From the NCBI GenBank assembly GCA_019359375.1, contig JAHHHL010000010.1:101832-165831 (forward strand): a DNA stretch of 64,000 bases. Reading direction: 5' to 3'. The notes under the pieces were generated by a model. The model had not been told where the DNA came from, did no database searches, and saw only the letters and a program-made list of their open reading frames with translations. Source of the DNA: Lyngbya sp. HA4199-MV5 (lineage in GTDB: Bacteria; Cyanobacteriota; Cyanobacteriia; Leptolyngbyales; Leptolyngbyaceae). Position 1 is the first letter of the stretch, and every line of letters begins with the position of its first letter. This document shows positions 42,762 through 52,015 of the stretch, one piece after another. Made by a program: the position numbers and the translations under genes.

Positions 42762-42977
42762 ATGATTTTCGACGATCTTGATAACATCGAAGTTAAGCCA
42801 GAAACCCGCAACCATAGAGGTTGTTTCGTTCAAGAAACATCCTACAAATTGGTAAGTATTGACCGGGCAGGTTGGGCATTTATCTGCATGAATGATGCGG
42901 TTTGCCATTATGTTGATCCTGATAATCTACGACGATCGACGGCGATCGAATCAGATAAGGATCTTGCGCAAGTTTAG
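42762..42977 (+). CDS. hypothetical 71-residue protein
   Basis: The ATG at 42762 is preceded by a good ribosome-binding site (TAAGGAG, 11 bp upstream). Acidic start MIFDDLDNIEVKPE, then a hydrophobic, Cys-containing middle (GWAFICMNDAVCHYVDPD). I recognise no family. A strong hairpin with T-run follows 35 bp after the stop, so this is a complete transcription unit. The long upstream gap (42199-42761) holds the terminator at 42260 and nothing else I can name. Confidence 0.6.
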   Translation: MIFDDLDNIEVKPETRNHRGCFVQETSYKLVSIDRAGWAFICMNDAVCHYVDPDNLRRSTAIESDKDLAQV

Positions 42978-43011
42978 TAACGCAGGAGAACTGACCGTGA
43001 ATAGGCGTGTC

Positions 43012-43050
43012 AGATGGCTGGTTTTGAACTGAAACCAGCCATCTTTTTTT
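43012..43050 (+). terminator. rho-independent terminator
   Basis: Thirteen-base arms AGATGGCTGGTTT / AAACCAGCCATCT with a short loop, followed by seven Ts. It terminates the 42762-42977 gene. Confidence 0.85.
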
Positions 43051-43068
43051 GGCTAATTTTGCTAATAA

Positions 43069-43165
43069 GACTTACGCAAACCTCGGAGGTTTGAACCAAA
43101 AATCAAGCATCGTGATCATAAAGATTGGCTTAAACCTCCGAGGTTTTAGTCAATACACGTAAGTC
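43069..43165. repeat. MITE-like element (family D), 97 bp
   Basis: Ends GACTTACG and CGTAAGTC. Inner inverted blocks AAACCTCGGAGGTTT (itself palindromic) and AAACCTCCGAGGTTT lie near both ends. No coding capacity. Confidence 0.7.
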
Positions 43166-43289
43166 CTGACTAACAATATCTCTGGGTTGATATCGTCCCA
43201 ATATCAGTGCATGTTTATGCGACAGCCGCTCACGTTTATAATTAATCTGTTCACCAGCCAGGAGTTGTATAACAGCTCAACCTTGCTCT

Positions 43290-43547
43290 ATGAGAGATCG
43301 ACTGCTTCAGTGGCTAAATGTAGCCTTAATGGTAGATTTGTTCTTAGTTTTGTTTAGCTTTTTGTGGCTGGCGGCAGCGGTTGCGGGTCGAGCCGCAAAT
43401 GTACCGTTAGGGCTAGATCTCTGGTACAAGCTTTGGGAACCTGTGTTTACACCCGCGTTGGGTATTTTGATGGCAGGTGCCTTGCTCAGCGGGGTGATTA
43501 GTTGGGCGACCAAGCAATGGCACGATCGCTCGACGGGCAATCTCTAA
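43290..43547 (+). CDS. small membrane protein of unknown function
   Basis: 85 residues with two helices (MVDLFLVLFSFLWLAAAVAG; TPALGILMAGALLSGVISW) around a short soluble loop (GLDLWYKLWEPVF). It ends in a basic tail (KQWHDRSTGNL). I recall similar short proteins in other cyanobacteria but no function. ATG at 43290. It converges on the TIGR01777 gene. Confidence 0.65.
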   Translation: MRDRLLQWLNVALMVDLFLVLFSFLWLAAAVAGRAANVPLGLDLWYKLWEPVFTPALGILMAGALLSGVISWATKQWHDRSTGNL

Positions 43548-43637
43548 ACCGCTTAGGATCGTGGATTGATTAGAGTGTCATGCCGCGCCCGTACAATGAA
43601 AAGGCTGAGGTGATCGAAGTTATTTCATTTCCATTCC

Positions 43638-44558
43638 TTAGCGCAAGATTTCGGCGATCGCCTGTGGCAGCGTTGGGTATTGATAGTGAAAGCCGATCGC
43701 TTGAGTCCGTTTTGGCACAACCTGCTGCCCTTCTAGCACGACCTTTGCACCGTCACCCAGCAGTGCTTCAAGGGCAAAGCCGGGTACAGGTAGCCAGGAG
43801 GGACGCTTCAGTACATCTCCTAGCGTTTGAGCCAGTTCTGTCATGCGGACAGGGTTAGGAGCCGTGCCATTGTAAACGCCCTCAAACGTACTGTTGGTCA
43901 ACGCTTGAAAAATAAGATTCACTAGATCTTCGCGGTGAATCCACGAAAACCACTGCTTGCCTGTGCCAATCGGACCACCCGCAAACAGCTTAAAGGGGGG
44001 GAGCATCTTTGCCAGTGCGCCACCATCCCCTAACACTATGCCGATGCGGACAATCACTAACCGCAGTCCGGCTTGCTTCACCTTTTCAGCTTCGGCTTCC
44101 CATGCCTGACAGACGTGTGCCAGAAAGTCATCACCGGAGGTGCTGGTTTCATCAAAGGTCGCGGTTTCACTCGTGCCGTAGTAGCCGATCGCAGACGCAT
44201 TCACCAGCACAGAGGGCTTGGGTGTAGCCTGCGCGATCGCCTCAACCAGTTTTTGCGTCCCCACTTTGCGGCTGTCGAGAATCATTTGCTTGCGTTCGGG
44301 TGTCCAACGGCTTTCGGCGATCGGTTCTCCCGCTAAATTCACAACCCCATCACAGCCGGAAAGCGCCTGCTGCCAATCGCCAGAAGCGGCGGGCGTGTAG
44401 CCAACGATTTCGACCGCAGGAAACGCGGCAGTGGGAAACACCTTCAATGCCTGTTCTGGGCTACGGGTGAGCGCAATGACTTGATGCCCTTCTGCCTGCA
44501 ACCGCTCGACCAGACGGCTACCTACAAAGCCTGTTGCACCCGTAATAGCGACTTTCAT
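43638..44558 (-). CDS. TIGR01777 family NAD(P)-binding oxidoreductase
   Basis: About 306 residues from the ATG at 44558 ([20 protein letters not shown]); ten extra upstream residues to 44588 are unlikely. Rossmann motif TGATGFVG, then [31 protein letters not shown] [10 protein letters not shown], and EEDLV-like [12 protein letters not shown]-terminal DUF1731-type end ([30 protein letters not shown]). This family includes plant and bacterial cell-division-inhibitor-like SDRs whose substrate is unknown. Stands alone, divergent from the polyprenol kinase gene. Confidence 0.87.
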   Translation of the reverse strand: MKVAITGATGFVGSRLVERLQAEGHQVIALTRSPEQALKVFPTAAFPAVEIVGYTPAASGDWQQALSGCDGVVNLAGEPIAESRWTPERKQMILDSRKVGTQKLVEAIAQATPKPSVLVNASAIGYYGTSETATFDETSTSGDDFLAHVCQAWEAEAEKVKQAGLRLVIVRIGIVLGDGGALAKMLPPFKLFAGGPIGTGKQWFSWIHREDLVNLIFQALTNSTFEGVYNGTAPNPVRMTELAQTLGDVLKRPSWLPVPGFALEALLGDGAKVVLEGQQVVPKRTQAIGFHYQYPTLPQAIAEILR

Positions 44559-44850
44559 GCGAAACCTCGTGATGCGATCGTCCGTCAAGATTGAAACCTG
44601 GAAGGATTGAAAACTAGGAATTGAAAACGAGAAAAAGCTGAAAATGCTACAGCCATCGCGTGCTTAGCGGTAAGCCAATTGATAGCGCCGAAAAGACACA
44701 ACTTTGAGTATATCGAAGTTCCTTAACCCTTACAGGTCTCTTCAGGTGAAGCAGAGCAGATGAAGCAGAATTGTCTCTGGCTCACGATCGCTCCTCAATT
44801 TCCACTACAGTGAATGGTATATAGATCCATTCACGCCACTGATTGCTTCG

Positions 44851-45549
44851 ATGACCGCGCTGCTCTGGTTTTCTACCCTACCACCGCTCTGGTTACAAAT
44901 TGCGATCACTGGAGCCTGGATTGGCTTGCTGGGCTTACTGGCTGAATGGCTGCATCGCTACACCGCTGTAGAGCCGGAAGTGGTGCGTAAGGTTGTCCAC
45001 ATTGGTGCCGGGAATGTCATTTTGCTGGCATGGTGGTTGCAGGTGCCTGCCTGGTTGGGGATTGGTGCATCGATTGTCTTTAGCGCGATCGCCTTTCTCT
45101 CTTACCGCTTGCCCATTCTGCCGAGCATCAATGGCGTTGGGCGCAAAAGCTTAGGTACCTTTTTCTATGCTGTGAGCATTGGCGTTTTGGTTGCCTGGTT
45201 TTGGTCGATCCAGCAACCCCAGTATGCAGCCCTGGGTGTGCTGGTGATGACGTGGGGCGATGGGTTGGCGGCACTGATTGGGCAACGCTTTGGCAACCAT
45301 CCCTACAAACTGTGGGATGTGCAAAAAAGCTGGGAAGGGTCACTCACGATGGCGATCGTCAGCGGTCTGATCAGTCTCCTGATTTTGCTTGCAGTAGAAG
45401 GAAACTTGTGGCAAACGTGGGTGATTTCTCTGGTGGTGGCGATCGTCGCGACCGGGTTAGAAGCCTTTTCAAAGTTTGGCATCGACAATTTAACCGTACC
45501 GTTGGGTAGTGCCACTGTCTGCTTTATCCTCTGTCAACTGTGGCGCTAG
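44851..45549 (+). CDS. polyprenol/phytol kinase family protein
   Basis: 232 residues with six or seven helices. Family motifs: RKVVHIGAGN (about 47-56), then GRKSLGTFFYAVS, MTWGDGLAALIGQRFG (nucleotide-binding-like) and KSWEGSLTM. It belongs to the dolichol kinase/CDP-diacylglycerol-like family; cyanobacterial members include phytol kinase used to recycle phytol into tocopherol and chlorophyll. Substrate here is inferred only. Plasma or thylakoid membrane. ATG at 44851. Confidence 0.82.
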   Translation: MTALLWFSTLPPLWLQIAITGAWIGLLGLLAEWLHRYTAVEPEVVRKVVHIGAGNVILLAWWLQVPAWLGIGASIVFSAIAFLSYRLPILPSINGVGRKSLGTFFYAVSIGVLVAWFWSIQQPQYAALGVLVMTWGDGLAALIGQRFGNHPYKLWDVQKSWEGSLTMAIVSGLISLLILLAVEGNLWQTWVISLVVAIVATGLEAFSKFGIDNLTVPLGSATVCFILCQLWR

Positions 45550-45869
45550 CACCATCCTTTGGCGAACGTTTATCCTATTGGGTGAGGTCTGCGATGGATG
45601 AGCATGTCACGATCGGCTGGGTTTAAGTAGCGGCAACTCTAAGTACCGGAAACATCCTCATCCCATCTGAAGTCCTGTAGTGTTGAAGTCTTATTGCGTT
45701 TGAAGCCCGATTGCAAACTTACAGCCGGTTTCATTTGCATTCACCACACCCTACACCCCATACCCGTACTCACCGGACTGTAGCTTACCCAATCAGTAAC
45801 CGCTGTAAGACCTGTTTCAAGACCTGTAACCGCCACGCCAATTTTGGTTGTGTTTTCTATCGTAAAGCT
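45550..45869. other. 320-bp intergenic region before DUF3038
   Basis: The reading frame of the DUF3038 gene is open back to 45711, but the upstream codons give an unconserved His/Pro/Cys-rich sequence; I regard them as leader. No other gene or repeat is recognised. Confidence 0.4.
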
Positions 45870-46505
45870 ATGCCATCTCCAGTCAAACTGCCCACCGCAA
45901 CCGCTGTTGAAACGCTGCCCTTGATCACTCAACCTGATCCGTCGCAGTTGGACAACATCAAGGCTCAATTGGATTTAGTCTTGCTAGCGTTAGAGGCACT
46001 GACAGGCATTGGTTCCGAAGCGATTCTCCAGGCGGCGATCGAGTTAAAGCTAGAAGCATTGGTGTCCGATCGCGTGGCTCTCTGGCGGTTGCGTCAATCC
46101 AGTCCGTTACGGAAGGGGCAGGGTGGGCGGAAGAAATTGGATGTGGAAGAGGCACGCGCACTGGTGCTGATTAGTTGCCATCTGGCGAAGCAGCAGGCAG
46201 AAAAAGTCCGTCGTGCCGTGGCGCTTTTAGAACAGATGGCAGAACAACAGCGCGAGCCACACCAGACGGCGTTACTGGGTGATTACCTCGATCGGTTCAA
46301 CAACACCTACCAGGAGCGGATGGATGAAGGAGAGACTGTATCACCGGCTGTACTGACCAACCTTGCCTTAAAGCTGTTGATTGATTTGCTGTTTTACAGC
46401 GCACCTCACGGTTCACGGCGACTTTGGCTTGCGTTGATGGATCGATCGAAAGATGGAAGCCAGGGATCGATCGCAGCGGTTAATCCTATTAAAGGGAGAA
46501 AGTAA
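45870..46505 (+). CDS. DUF3038 family protein
   Basis: About 211 residues from the ATG at 45870 (MPSPVKLPTATAV). Conserved block DLVLLALEALTGIGSEA, then RVALWRLRQSSPLRKG and ISCHLAKQQAEKVRRAV, predicted all-helical. DUF3038 is cyanobacterial, of unknown function, and typically precedes DUF4335, as it does here. No catalytic motif. Probably co-transcribed with the next gene (141-bp spacing). Confidence 0.83.
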   Translation: MPSPVKLPTATAVETLPLITQPDPSQLDNIKAQLDLVLLALEALTGIGSEAILQAAIELKLEALVSDRVALWRLRQSSPLRKGQGGRKKLDVEEARALVLISCHLAKQQAEKVRRAVALLEQMAEQQREPHQTALLGDYLDRFNNTYQERMDEGETVSPAVLTNLALKLLIDLLFYSAPHGSRRLWLALMDRSKDGSQGSIAAVNPIKGRK

Positions 46506-46646
46506 GCGTCGCACATTTCAAGCTGACGATCTCTGGATCAGCGATCGCATCCCTTTAACCCAGTGCTTCCCTCTTCTTCACCCCTTCTTCCATTTCCTGC
46601 ATCGCCCCGTTCCCCTACCCGTCCATCTACACGTTACGTTCACTGC

Positions 46647-48023
46647 ATGTCCCAAGCCATCCTGCGACGATATACGCCTCCCACCTGCACGCTAGAGATC
46701 ATGGCGAACAATTCGCCGTTGGCTCGTTGGGCGGGGCAACCTGTGGTGCAGAAACTCCGGTTTCAGTTAACGCTGGATGATCCGAAGCTTCCCAAGGAGG
46801 AGTGGATTACGCTTCGGGGCGATCGCGCCCAGCTTGAAGCCCTCCATGAAACCGTTACAGGCTACGTGCAGGCGTTTTTGGAGCAATCGCATAGTCATCT
46901 GAAGGCAAGTGGGGTGTCAGTGGCAGAGGCACCGATCGCCACACAATCTGCCACAAGGATTGACACCGCCCTTGCAGGCTCGTCTGCTCCTCCAGGGCTT
47001 TCTTTACGCCCTAAAGGTCTGTTGAAGCATGACCTGGCGCTAGGCACCCTGGCAACAGCCGAAACACCCAACGTGATTTCTTTAAACGCCCTGCAACTGT
47101 TTGACCTTGCCAATGCGTTGGATGATTATGCGGCGGATCTGCTCGTGCTGCCACTGACTCAATCGCGGCAAGCATCGCCTGCTTTTGTGCGCTGGGGACA
47201 ACTGGCGGCAACAGGTCTGATTGTCGTTGGGCTGTCTGCGTCTGTTGCCAAACTGATCGATAGCCAGTCACCATCTCCCTCAGCAAATCAAGCGACTGGT
47301 GAGCAGCCACTAGCGGGTCAACCCCCAACCGCAACGCAAACTCCCCTGCCGCCGATCGCCTCCAATCAAAAACTACCACCCCCTCCACCGCTTGGTTCTA
47401 CCCTTCCTGGCAGTCCAGGTTTACCCGCGTTTCCATCTCCGTCCCCCATCACACCGCTCCCTAAGATTGGTAGCGCGAAGACAGGCGGTGCAACGTCTAG
47501 CCAACCCACCCTGACGCTTCCAAACCCGTCGCAGAAACAGACTGGCAATCAGATCGCGATGGCACCTCAAAAGAGTAGTCCTTCAACGACCGCGCGATCG
47601 GCTCCACCCATGCCAGCGCCACTGGCGATGAAGCGAGAGCTTGCCAACGCACCTTCAAGTCAATCTACGAGTTTGGAAGGGCGTGCCGCTACTGCCGATC
47701 GCAGCCGTCAGTCGGAGCCAACCGAAACGGCTTTCGACACGATTCCACAGGTGGCTGAGGTAAGGCAGTACTTGCAGCAGCGCTGGAGCCCGCCTCAGGA
47801 CTTAACGCAAACGCTAGAATACACGCTCTTTGTGGGTGCAAAAGGTACTATTCAGCGCACCGTACCTTTGGGGCAAGCAGCGGGTGATTATGTCAGCCGC
47901 ACAGGCATCCCGTCTGCGGGAGAACCCTTTGTATCAGCCTCCAGCAGTGGACGGAATGCCAAAATCCGTGTCGTGCTCAGCCCTGATGGCAGCGTGAAAA
48001 CCTTTTTAGAAGGTTATTACTAG
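46647..48023 (+). CDS. DUF4335 family membrane-anchored protein
   Basis: About 458 residues from the ATG at 46647 (MSQAILRRYTPPTCTLEI). The N-terminal domain (about 1-165; VVQKLRFQLTLDDPKLP, VISLNALQLFDLANALDDY) is the DUF4335 signature. One helix follows (WGQLAATGLIVVGLSASVAK), then a long Pro/Ser/Thr-rich linker (about 215-365). The C-terminal domain is compact (VAEVRQYLQQRWSPPQ, LEYTLFVGAKGTIQRTVPLG). It may span the envelope or thylakoid membrane with a disordered spacer. Pairs with DUF3038. Function unknown. Confidence 0.83.
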   Translation: MSQAILRRYTPPTCTLEIMANNSPLARWAGQPVVQKLRFQLTLDDPKLPKEEWITLRGDRAQLEALHETVTGYVQAFLEQSHSHLKASGVSVAEAPIATQSATRIDTALAGSSAPPGLSLRPKGLLKHDLALGTLATAETPNVISLNALQLFDLANALDDYAADLLVLPLTQSRQASPAFVRWGQLAATGLIVVGLSASVAKLIDSQSPSPSANQATGEQPLAGQPPTATQTPLPPIASNQKLPPPPPLGSTLPGSPGLPAFPSPSPITPLPKIGSAKTGGATSSQPTLTLPNPSQKQTGNQIAMAPQKSSPSTTARSAPPMPAPLAMKRELANAPSSQSTSLEGRAATADRSRQSEPTETAFDTIPQVAEVRQYLQQRWSPPQDLTQTLEYTLFVGAKGTIQRTVPLGQAAGDYVSRTGIPSAGEPFVSASSSGRNAKIRVVLSPDGSVKTFLEGYY

Positions 48024-48106
48024 GCGCAGGAAAAGCAGGACGATCGTTCTATCATCCTGCTCTAGAGAAATTCTGTTCTCAGCGTTGACTGGTATCCGCG
48101 AGACCT

Positions 48107-48237
48107 CTAGGGCGCGTCATCAATTAGCTCTAAAAGCTTGCGGTATCAGCATCATCGCGCCCGTCCCAACACACCAGGCTAGGGGCTGGAACCCTTGCTG
48201 TCAGTGATATGTAGTCGCAATTGATGACAGCCCCTAG
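48107..48237. repeat. MITE family B, full copy 2 (131 bp)
   Basis: Begins CTAGGGCGCGTCATCAATTA and ends AATTGATGACAGCCCCTAG. Same length as the copy at 42068-42198. Its right end provides the TAG stop of the ferredoxin gene (48236-48234). Confidence 0.85.
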
Positions 48238-48734
48238 GGCTTAGGGGGAGACTTGGGCTTGCGAACTTTAAGCTTTTGGCGACGACGATTGCTCGCGACA
48301 ACAGCCGTGTCTACTGGAAAGCCCACTAGCGGGATGACCTGATACGTGCGCTCTTCTTCCAACCGCTTTAGCTCGGTGTAGTCTACCCAGTGAATGCAGT
48401 CCACTGGACACGTATCGATCGCCTCCTGAAGCAACTCTTCCGAATCGCCATCCTGCCGTACAACCCGCGATCGTCCGTAGTCAGGCTCAATATAGAACGT
48501 ATTACGAGCAACGTGGGCGCAATGCTTGCAACCGATGCAGGTAATTTCGTCTACATAAACACCTTTTTGCCGCAGCACGCCACCCAGCTCAGGCTCTAAC
48601 CCGGATCGCTCTGGTTCATCCCGCAGAAAGCCGCCTAGCTCAGGCTCCAGACCTGATCGAGTTGGATCTTGGCTCAGATTCGATGCTGATTGATCCATAT
48701 AGTTCGCGGAATTAGGAGCCGCATCAGCCATCAC
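48234..48734 (-). CDS. 4Fe-4S ferredoxin linked to Ycf35
   Basis: 166 residues. The iron-sulphur motif CIGCKHC...CPVDC is in the middle (about 66-115), so a single [4Fe-4S] site of bacterial type is likely, the second Cys set being reduced. The N-terminus holds a tandem duplication of RSGLEPELGG (about 27-53). A basic C-terminus (RRRQKLKVRKPKSPPKP) ends in a stop codon supplied by a MITE. The start overlaps the DUF1257 stop by 4 bp, so they are translationally coupled. Electron-transfer role inferred. Confidence 0.85.
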   Translation of the reverse strand: MMADAAPNSANYMDQSASNLSQDPTRSGLEPELGGFLRDEPERSGLEPELGGVLRQKGVYVDEITCIGCKHCAHVARNTFYIEPDYGRSRVVRQDGDSEELLQEAIDTCPVDCIHWVDYTELKRLEEERTYQVIPLVGFPVDTAVVASNRRRQKLKVRKPKSPPKP

Positions 48735-49117
48735 GCACTCCAGCGCTGCAAAACGAGGCGAATGGAACCATCGCGCTGCTGCTGCTGTTCAGTAACTTGA
48801 AAGCCTTTCTGCGTCGTCTCGTTCAGAACGGTGTGGTAAGCATAGCGCTGAGTGATACGACTGAGAAACCGATCGACCGTTAATTCTTGCCGCCAATATT
48901 GCAGATCAGCAACCAGCTCATAGGCACTGCCATTCCACCGAAAGCCAATGTCGTACCCGTTGTCTTGCTCGATCGCAATCTCAGCCGTTTCAGTGGCACC
49001 ACGATAACCCCGGATTGGCTCAGAACCCGACTTCCAGGTGAGTCCCAGGTCAGTCAAAGCGGCTTTTAACGATGAAAGGTTGCGAATCTGAGTTTTAATT
49101 TGGCTGAAATGTGACAT
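48731..49117 (-). CDS. ycf35: Ycf35 (DUF1257) protein
   Basis: 128 residues beginning MSHFSQIKTQIRNLSSLKAA; the middle block NGYDIGFRWNGSAYELVADL and the YAYHTVLNE segment are characteristic of the Ycf35/DUF1257 family, encoded in cyanobacteria and some plastid genomes. Function is unknown, though its link to photosynthetic genomes is firm. It sits between DUF2997 and ferredoxin genes, a conserved three-gene arrangement. Confidence 0.87.
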   Translation of the reverse strand: MSHFSQIKTQIRNLSSLKAALTDLGLTWKSGSEPIRGYRGATETAEIAIEQDNGYDIGFRWNGSAYELVADLQYWRQELTVDRFLSRITQRYAYHTVLNETTQKGFQVTEQQQQRDGSIRLVLQRWSA

Positions 49118-49157
49118 GGTGATTTTTAAGGGATAAAGAAAAGACTAGACAGAAAAA

Positions 49158-49367
49158 TTACCACTCGCTAAACGTAGCGTGATTGCTTGCAGACAGCGAC
49201 TGGCTATTCACCTGGGCAAAATATTCAGAGGTTTGCTCTTGACTGACAACCTGACCCAATTGAGCCTCGATCGCTGCCGTCACCTCAGCACAGGAAGCGC
49301 CGACAATGCCAGTCACCGTTTCTTGCACTCGACCGTCAGGGTAAATAATAAATTCGAGCGTTTCCAT
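49158..49367 (-). CDS. DUF2997 family small protein
   Basis: 69 residues, METLEFIIYPDGRVQETVTG then GASCAEVTAAIEAQLG. DUF2997 proteins are short, cyanobacterial and plastid-type, and commonly lie directly upstream of ycf35. It is the first gene of this operon, 40 bp before the DUF1257 start. Function unknown. Confidence 0.83.
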   Translation of the reverse strand: METLEFIIYPDGRVQETVTGIVGASCAEVTAAIEAQLGQVVSQEQTSEYFAQVNSQSLSASNHATFSEW

Positions 49368-49874
49368 AAATTTGGTGAGAATTGAGCAAACGGTTCCGAC
49401 TCATGAAGCTCAACCCAAGTCAAAGTCTAAACAGTTGAACTTAGTAACGGCTTTAGTCATCGGAGTACTTTAAGAGCAAACCTGAATCATCAAGGAGACA
49501 CAAGTTCTTAAAAGTATGTAGCACGTTACAGAAGTTAAAATCTGCCTGAAGCAGTGACTCAGATATTTGACAGTTTCGCTTAACTTCCCGTTGCAGTCAA
49601 GCTGAAAAGCGCAAAGAAATTTGTTTAAATAAGTTCACAAAAAGCTTGCCAAGCGGCAATTTTGCAGATTCCTCCAGGTACGGCTGTTTGGCTTGATGCA
49701 CCGCATACTGTAGCCCATCAGTGGCAACGCAGTGGAGTAGCAAGATCCCAAAAAAGCAGGTCGGTTGGTCTGTCTGAGGGGTGAAGCACCGTAGGATGTC
49801 TGAGACAGAACAGGTCAGAATGGGCTGGTAAGAGATTTGTCTCTACTATGGTTTAGCCCTCAACGCAACAAAAC
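49368..49874. other. 507-bp divergent intergenic region
   Basis: Lies between the DUF2997 operon and the kinase gene. It is AT-rich and must contain both promoters. I see no gene, MITE or riboswitch. Confidence 0.35.
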
Positions 49875-51851
49875 ATGGTGCCCCCTCTTCCCTCAGGAAC
49901 GGTGCTGCGCCAGCGGTACCTTATTCAGCAGGTTCTCGGTCAGGGCGGGTTTGGTCGCACGTATCTCGCGCTTGATCAGGAGCGTTTCAACGAACCCTGT
50001 GTCCTCAAAGAATTTATTGTTCCGTATCACGATGGGACGCTGATTGAAAAGTCAAAAATTCTGTTTCACCGCGAAGCCAGCACCCTTTACCAGATTCAGC
50101 ATCCTCAGATTCCACGGTTTTGGGCTGCCTTTGAAGATGAGCAGCGCTTCTTTTTAGTGCAAGATTTTGTCGATGGGCAAACCTATCGCCAGTTGCTGAG
50201 CGATCGCAAGCAAACAGGGCAGACTTTCTCGGAAGCCGAAGTTCTGCATTTTCTCAACCACCTGTTGCCTGTGCTTGCCTCGATCCACAATCAGGGCATC
50301 ATTCACCGTGACATTTCGCCGGAAAACGTCATTCTGCAAACGCAGCCAGCCACGAAACTAGAACCCACGCAGCCTGCTTCTGAAAGTGGTCTACCGATTC
50401 TGATTGATTTTGGTGCGGTGAAAGAAGCCACGAGTCACTGGCCACTCATGTCAACGCCGACACGGGTGGGGAAAGTGGGTTATGCGCCACCTGAGCAACT
50501 GCAAACCGGGAAGGTATACCCCAATAGTGACCTGTATGCGCTGGCAGCGACGGCGCTAGTGCTGCTGACGGGACGAGAGCCACAAACCCTTCTGGACAGC
50601 CGTACTCTCACCTGGAATTGGGAACCCTATGCACGGGTTGGTGATGAGCTGTCGATGGTGCTGCGGCGAATGCTGGCGGTTTATCCGGGCGATCGCTACC
50701 AAATCGCTAACGACGTATTACAAGATCTCCAGTCCTTTGGGGCGGCACCGTTAGAAAGTACGCTGTTGCGATCGCCATCTCCCCAGGTAGCTGAGGCGAA
50801 CAGTCAACCCGCAATTGTAAATTTTCTGCAACCCCAACCCGATCGCACACCCCAGCCTGCTGAAACAGTTCGCTCAGCCGTCACTTATACATCGTCACCA
50901 TCTGACCACGCACGAGAGCCTCGTCGGGCTGGCACGGCTCATGACGCGATTTCTTCCTGGGCGATTCCTCCCTGGAAACGTTGGGAGCGCATTGGTGGGC
51001 GTGTGCGTGCTGGCATTGCGGCTACGGCACTGGCAGGGTTGGGAGTAGCGCTGCCGATCGTGTGGCAAGTGTGGATGAAAGCGCCTGATAGTACGGGAGA
51101 CGTGTGGGTCTCTGGTGCCAAGCTGCCACAGTCGGAAGCTTCGCGGATTATTGATTCTCCTGTCACAAATGGTTCAAATTTAGCAATCAAAGCGCCCTCT
51201 GACTCCACCGGAACCGAAACGACTGCCGCTAAAACCAGTCGATCACCACAACGGATTCAGTTTGCCCGTGGCAAAAGCACAGCGGTACTGCGAGGGAACC
51301 TACAGCCCACGGAGGTGCAGCCCTATGTGCTGCAAGCCTCGCAAGGGCAAATTATGACGGTCACGCTGCAAGGGACGGAAACCTCGATGAATATCCTGCG
51401 ATCGAACCAGGACGCTATCGATGCTGCGTCGTACCAGACTCATAGCTGGACGGGACAACTGCCTGCGGACGATCGCTACACCATTCAGGTCTCTGGTACA
51501 GGCGCTTACACCCTGGAGATCGCCATTACTCCCTTAGCCCGCTCGTCACAAGCCTCCATTCAGCGGGTGACGTTTGCGCCTGGTAAGAGTGGCACAACAG
51601 TGACAGGGCAGCTTTTGCCGAACCAAATTCAGCGCTATTTGCTACAGGCAAAACGGGGGCAAACCCTGGACGTGAAAGTGCTACAGGGCAATGCTGGCAT
51701 CAGCGCGATCGCGCCTAATGGTCAACGGCTGAGCGGTGGCACAAACGGCACGAAAAGCTGGCAGGGACGCTTACCACAAGAGGGCGATTATACCCTTGAA
51801 GTCACCGCTAATACTCCAGGGGGGTATGCGATCGCCCTTGAAGTGCTCTAA
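49875..51851 (+). CDS. serine/threonine protein kinase with C-terminal PPC-like domains
   Basis: 658 residues. The kinase domain (about 1-285) has the glycine loop GQGGFG (22-27), Lys45, HRDISPENV (144-152) and DFG (178-180), all intact. A disordered linker (about 290-365) leads to one membrane helix (AGIAATALAGLGVALPIVW). The outside part holds two related repeats (QRIQFARGKSTAVLRGNLQP and RVTFAPGKSGTTVTGQLLPN), each ending in a GxYTLE segment, resembling bacterial pre-peptidase C-terminal/jelly-roll domains. The extracytoplasmic part is probably the sensor. ATG at 49875. Confidence 0.88.
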   Translation: MVPPLPSGTVLRQRYLIQQVLGQGGFGRTYLALDQERFNEPCVLKEFIVPYHDGTLIEKSKILFHREASTLYQIQHPQIPRFWAAFEDEQRFFLVQDFVDGQTYRQLLSDRKQTGQTFSEAEVLHFLNHLLPVLASIHNQGIIHRDISPENVILQTQPATKLEPTQPASESGLPILIDFGAVKEATSHWPLMSTPTRVGKVGYAPPEQLQTGKVYPNSDLYALAATALVLLTGREPQTLLDSRTLTWNWEPYARVGDELSMVLRRMLAVYPGDRYQIANDVLQDLQSFGAAPLESTLLRSPSPQVAEANSQPAIVNFLQPQPDRTPQPAETVRSAVTYTSSPSDHAREPRRAGTAHDAISSWAIPPWKRWERIGGRVRAGIAATALAGLGVALPIVWQVWMKAPDSTGDVWVSGAKLPQSEASRIIDSPVTNGSNLAIKAPSDSTGTETTAAKTSRSPQRIQFARGKSTAVLRGNLQPTEVQPYVLQASQGQIMTVTLQGTETSMNILRSNQDAIDAASYQTHSWTGQLPADDRYTIQVSGTGAYTLEIAITPLARSSQASIQRVTFAPGKSGTTVTGQLLPNQIQRYLLQAKRGQTLDVKVLQGNAGISAIAPNGQRLSGGTNGTKSWQGRLPQEGDYTLEVTANTPGGYAIALEVL

Positions 51852-51975
51852 GCCAAACAATTCGTAGAGCGGTAGGAGTGATTAACCTGTAATCGAGTGA
51901 GAAGATTGCGATCACCCGTCTCGCGTCACCTTTCGGCAATCCTCTGTTCCCTGCCCCTTTGCCTCCCTCTAAAAA

Positions 51976-52006
51976 CTAACAACTAACAACCAACAACTTC
52001 CCGTGC
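51976..52006. repeat. AACTAAC/AACAACC heptameric tandem repeat
   Basis: AACTAACAACTAACAACCAA is a short run of 7-bp units of the kind known as STRR in cyanobacteria. A second run is near 55964-55990. Confidence 0.6.
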
Positions 52007-52015
52007 CCCTCACCA

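Noticed and set aside
42681..42908. 75-codon minus-strand frame
   Set aside because: It is antisense to the gene at 42762-42977, which has a good ribosome-binding site and its own terminator.
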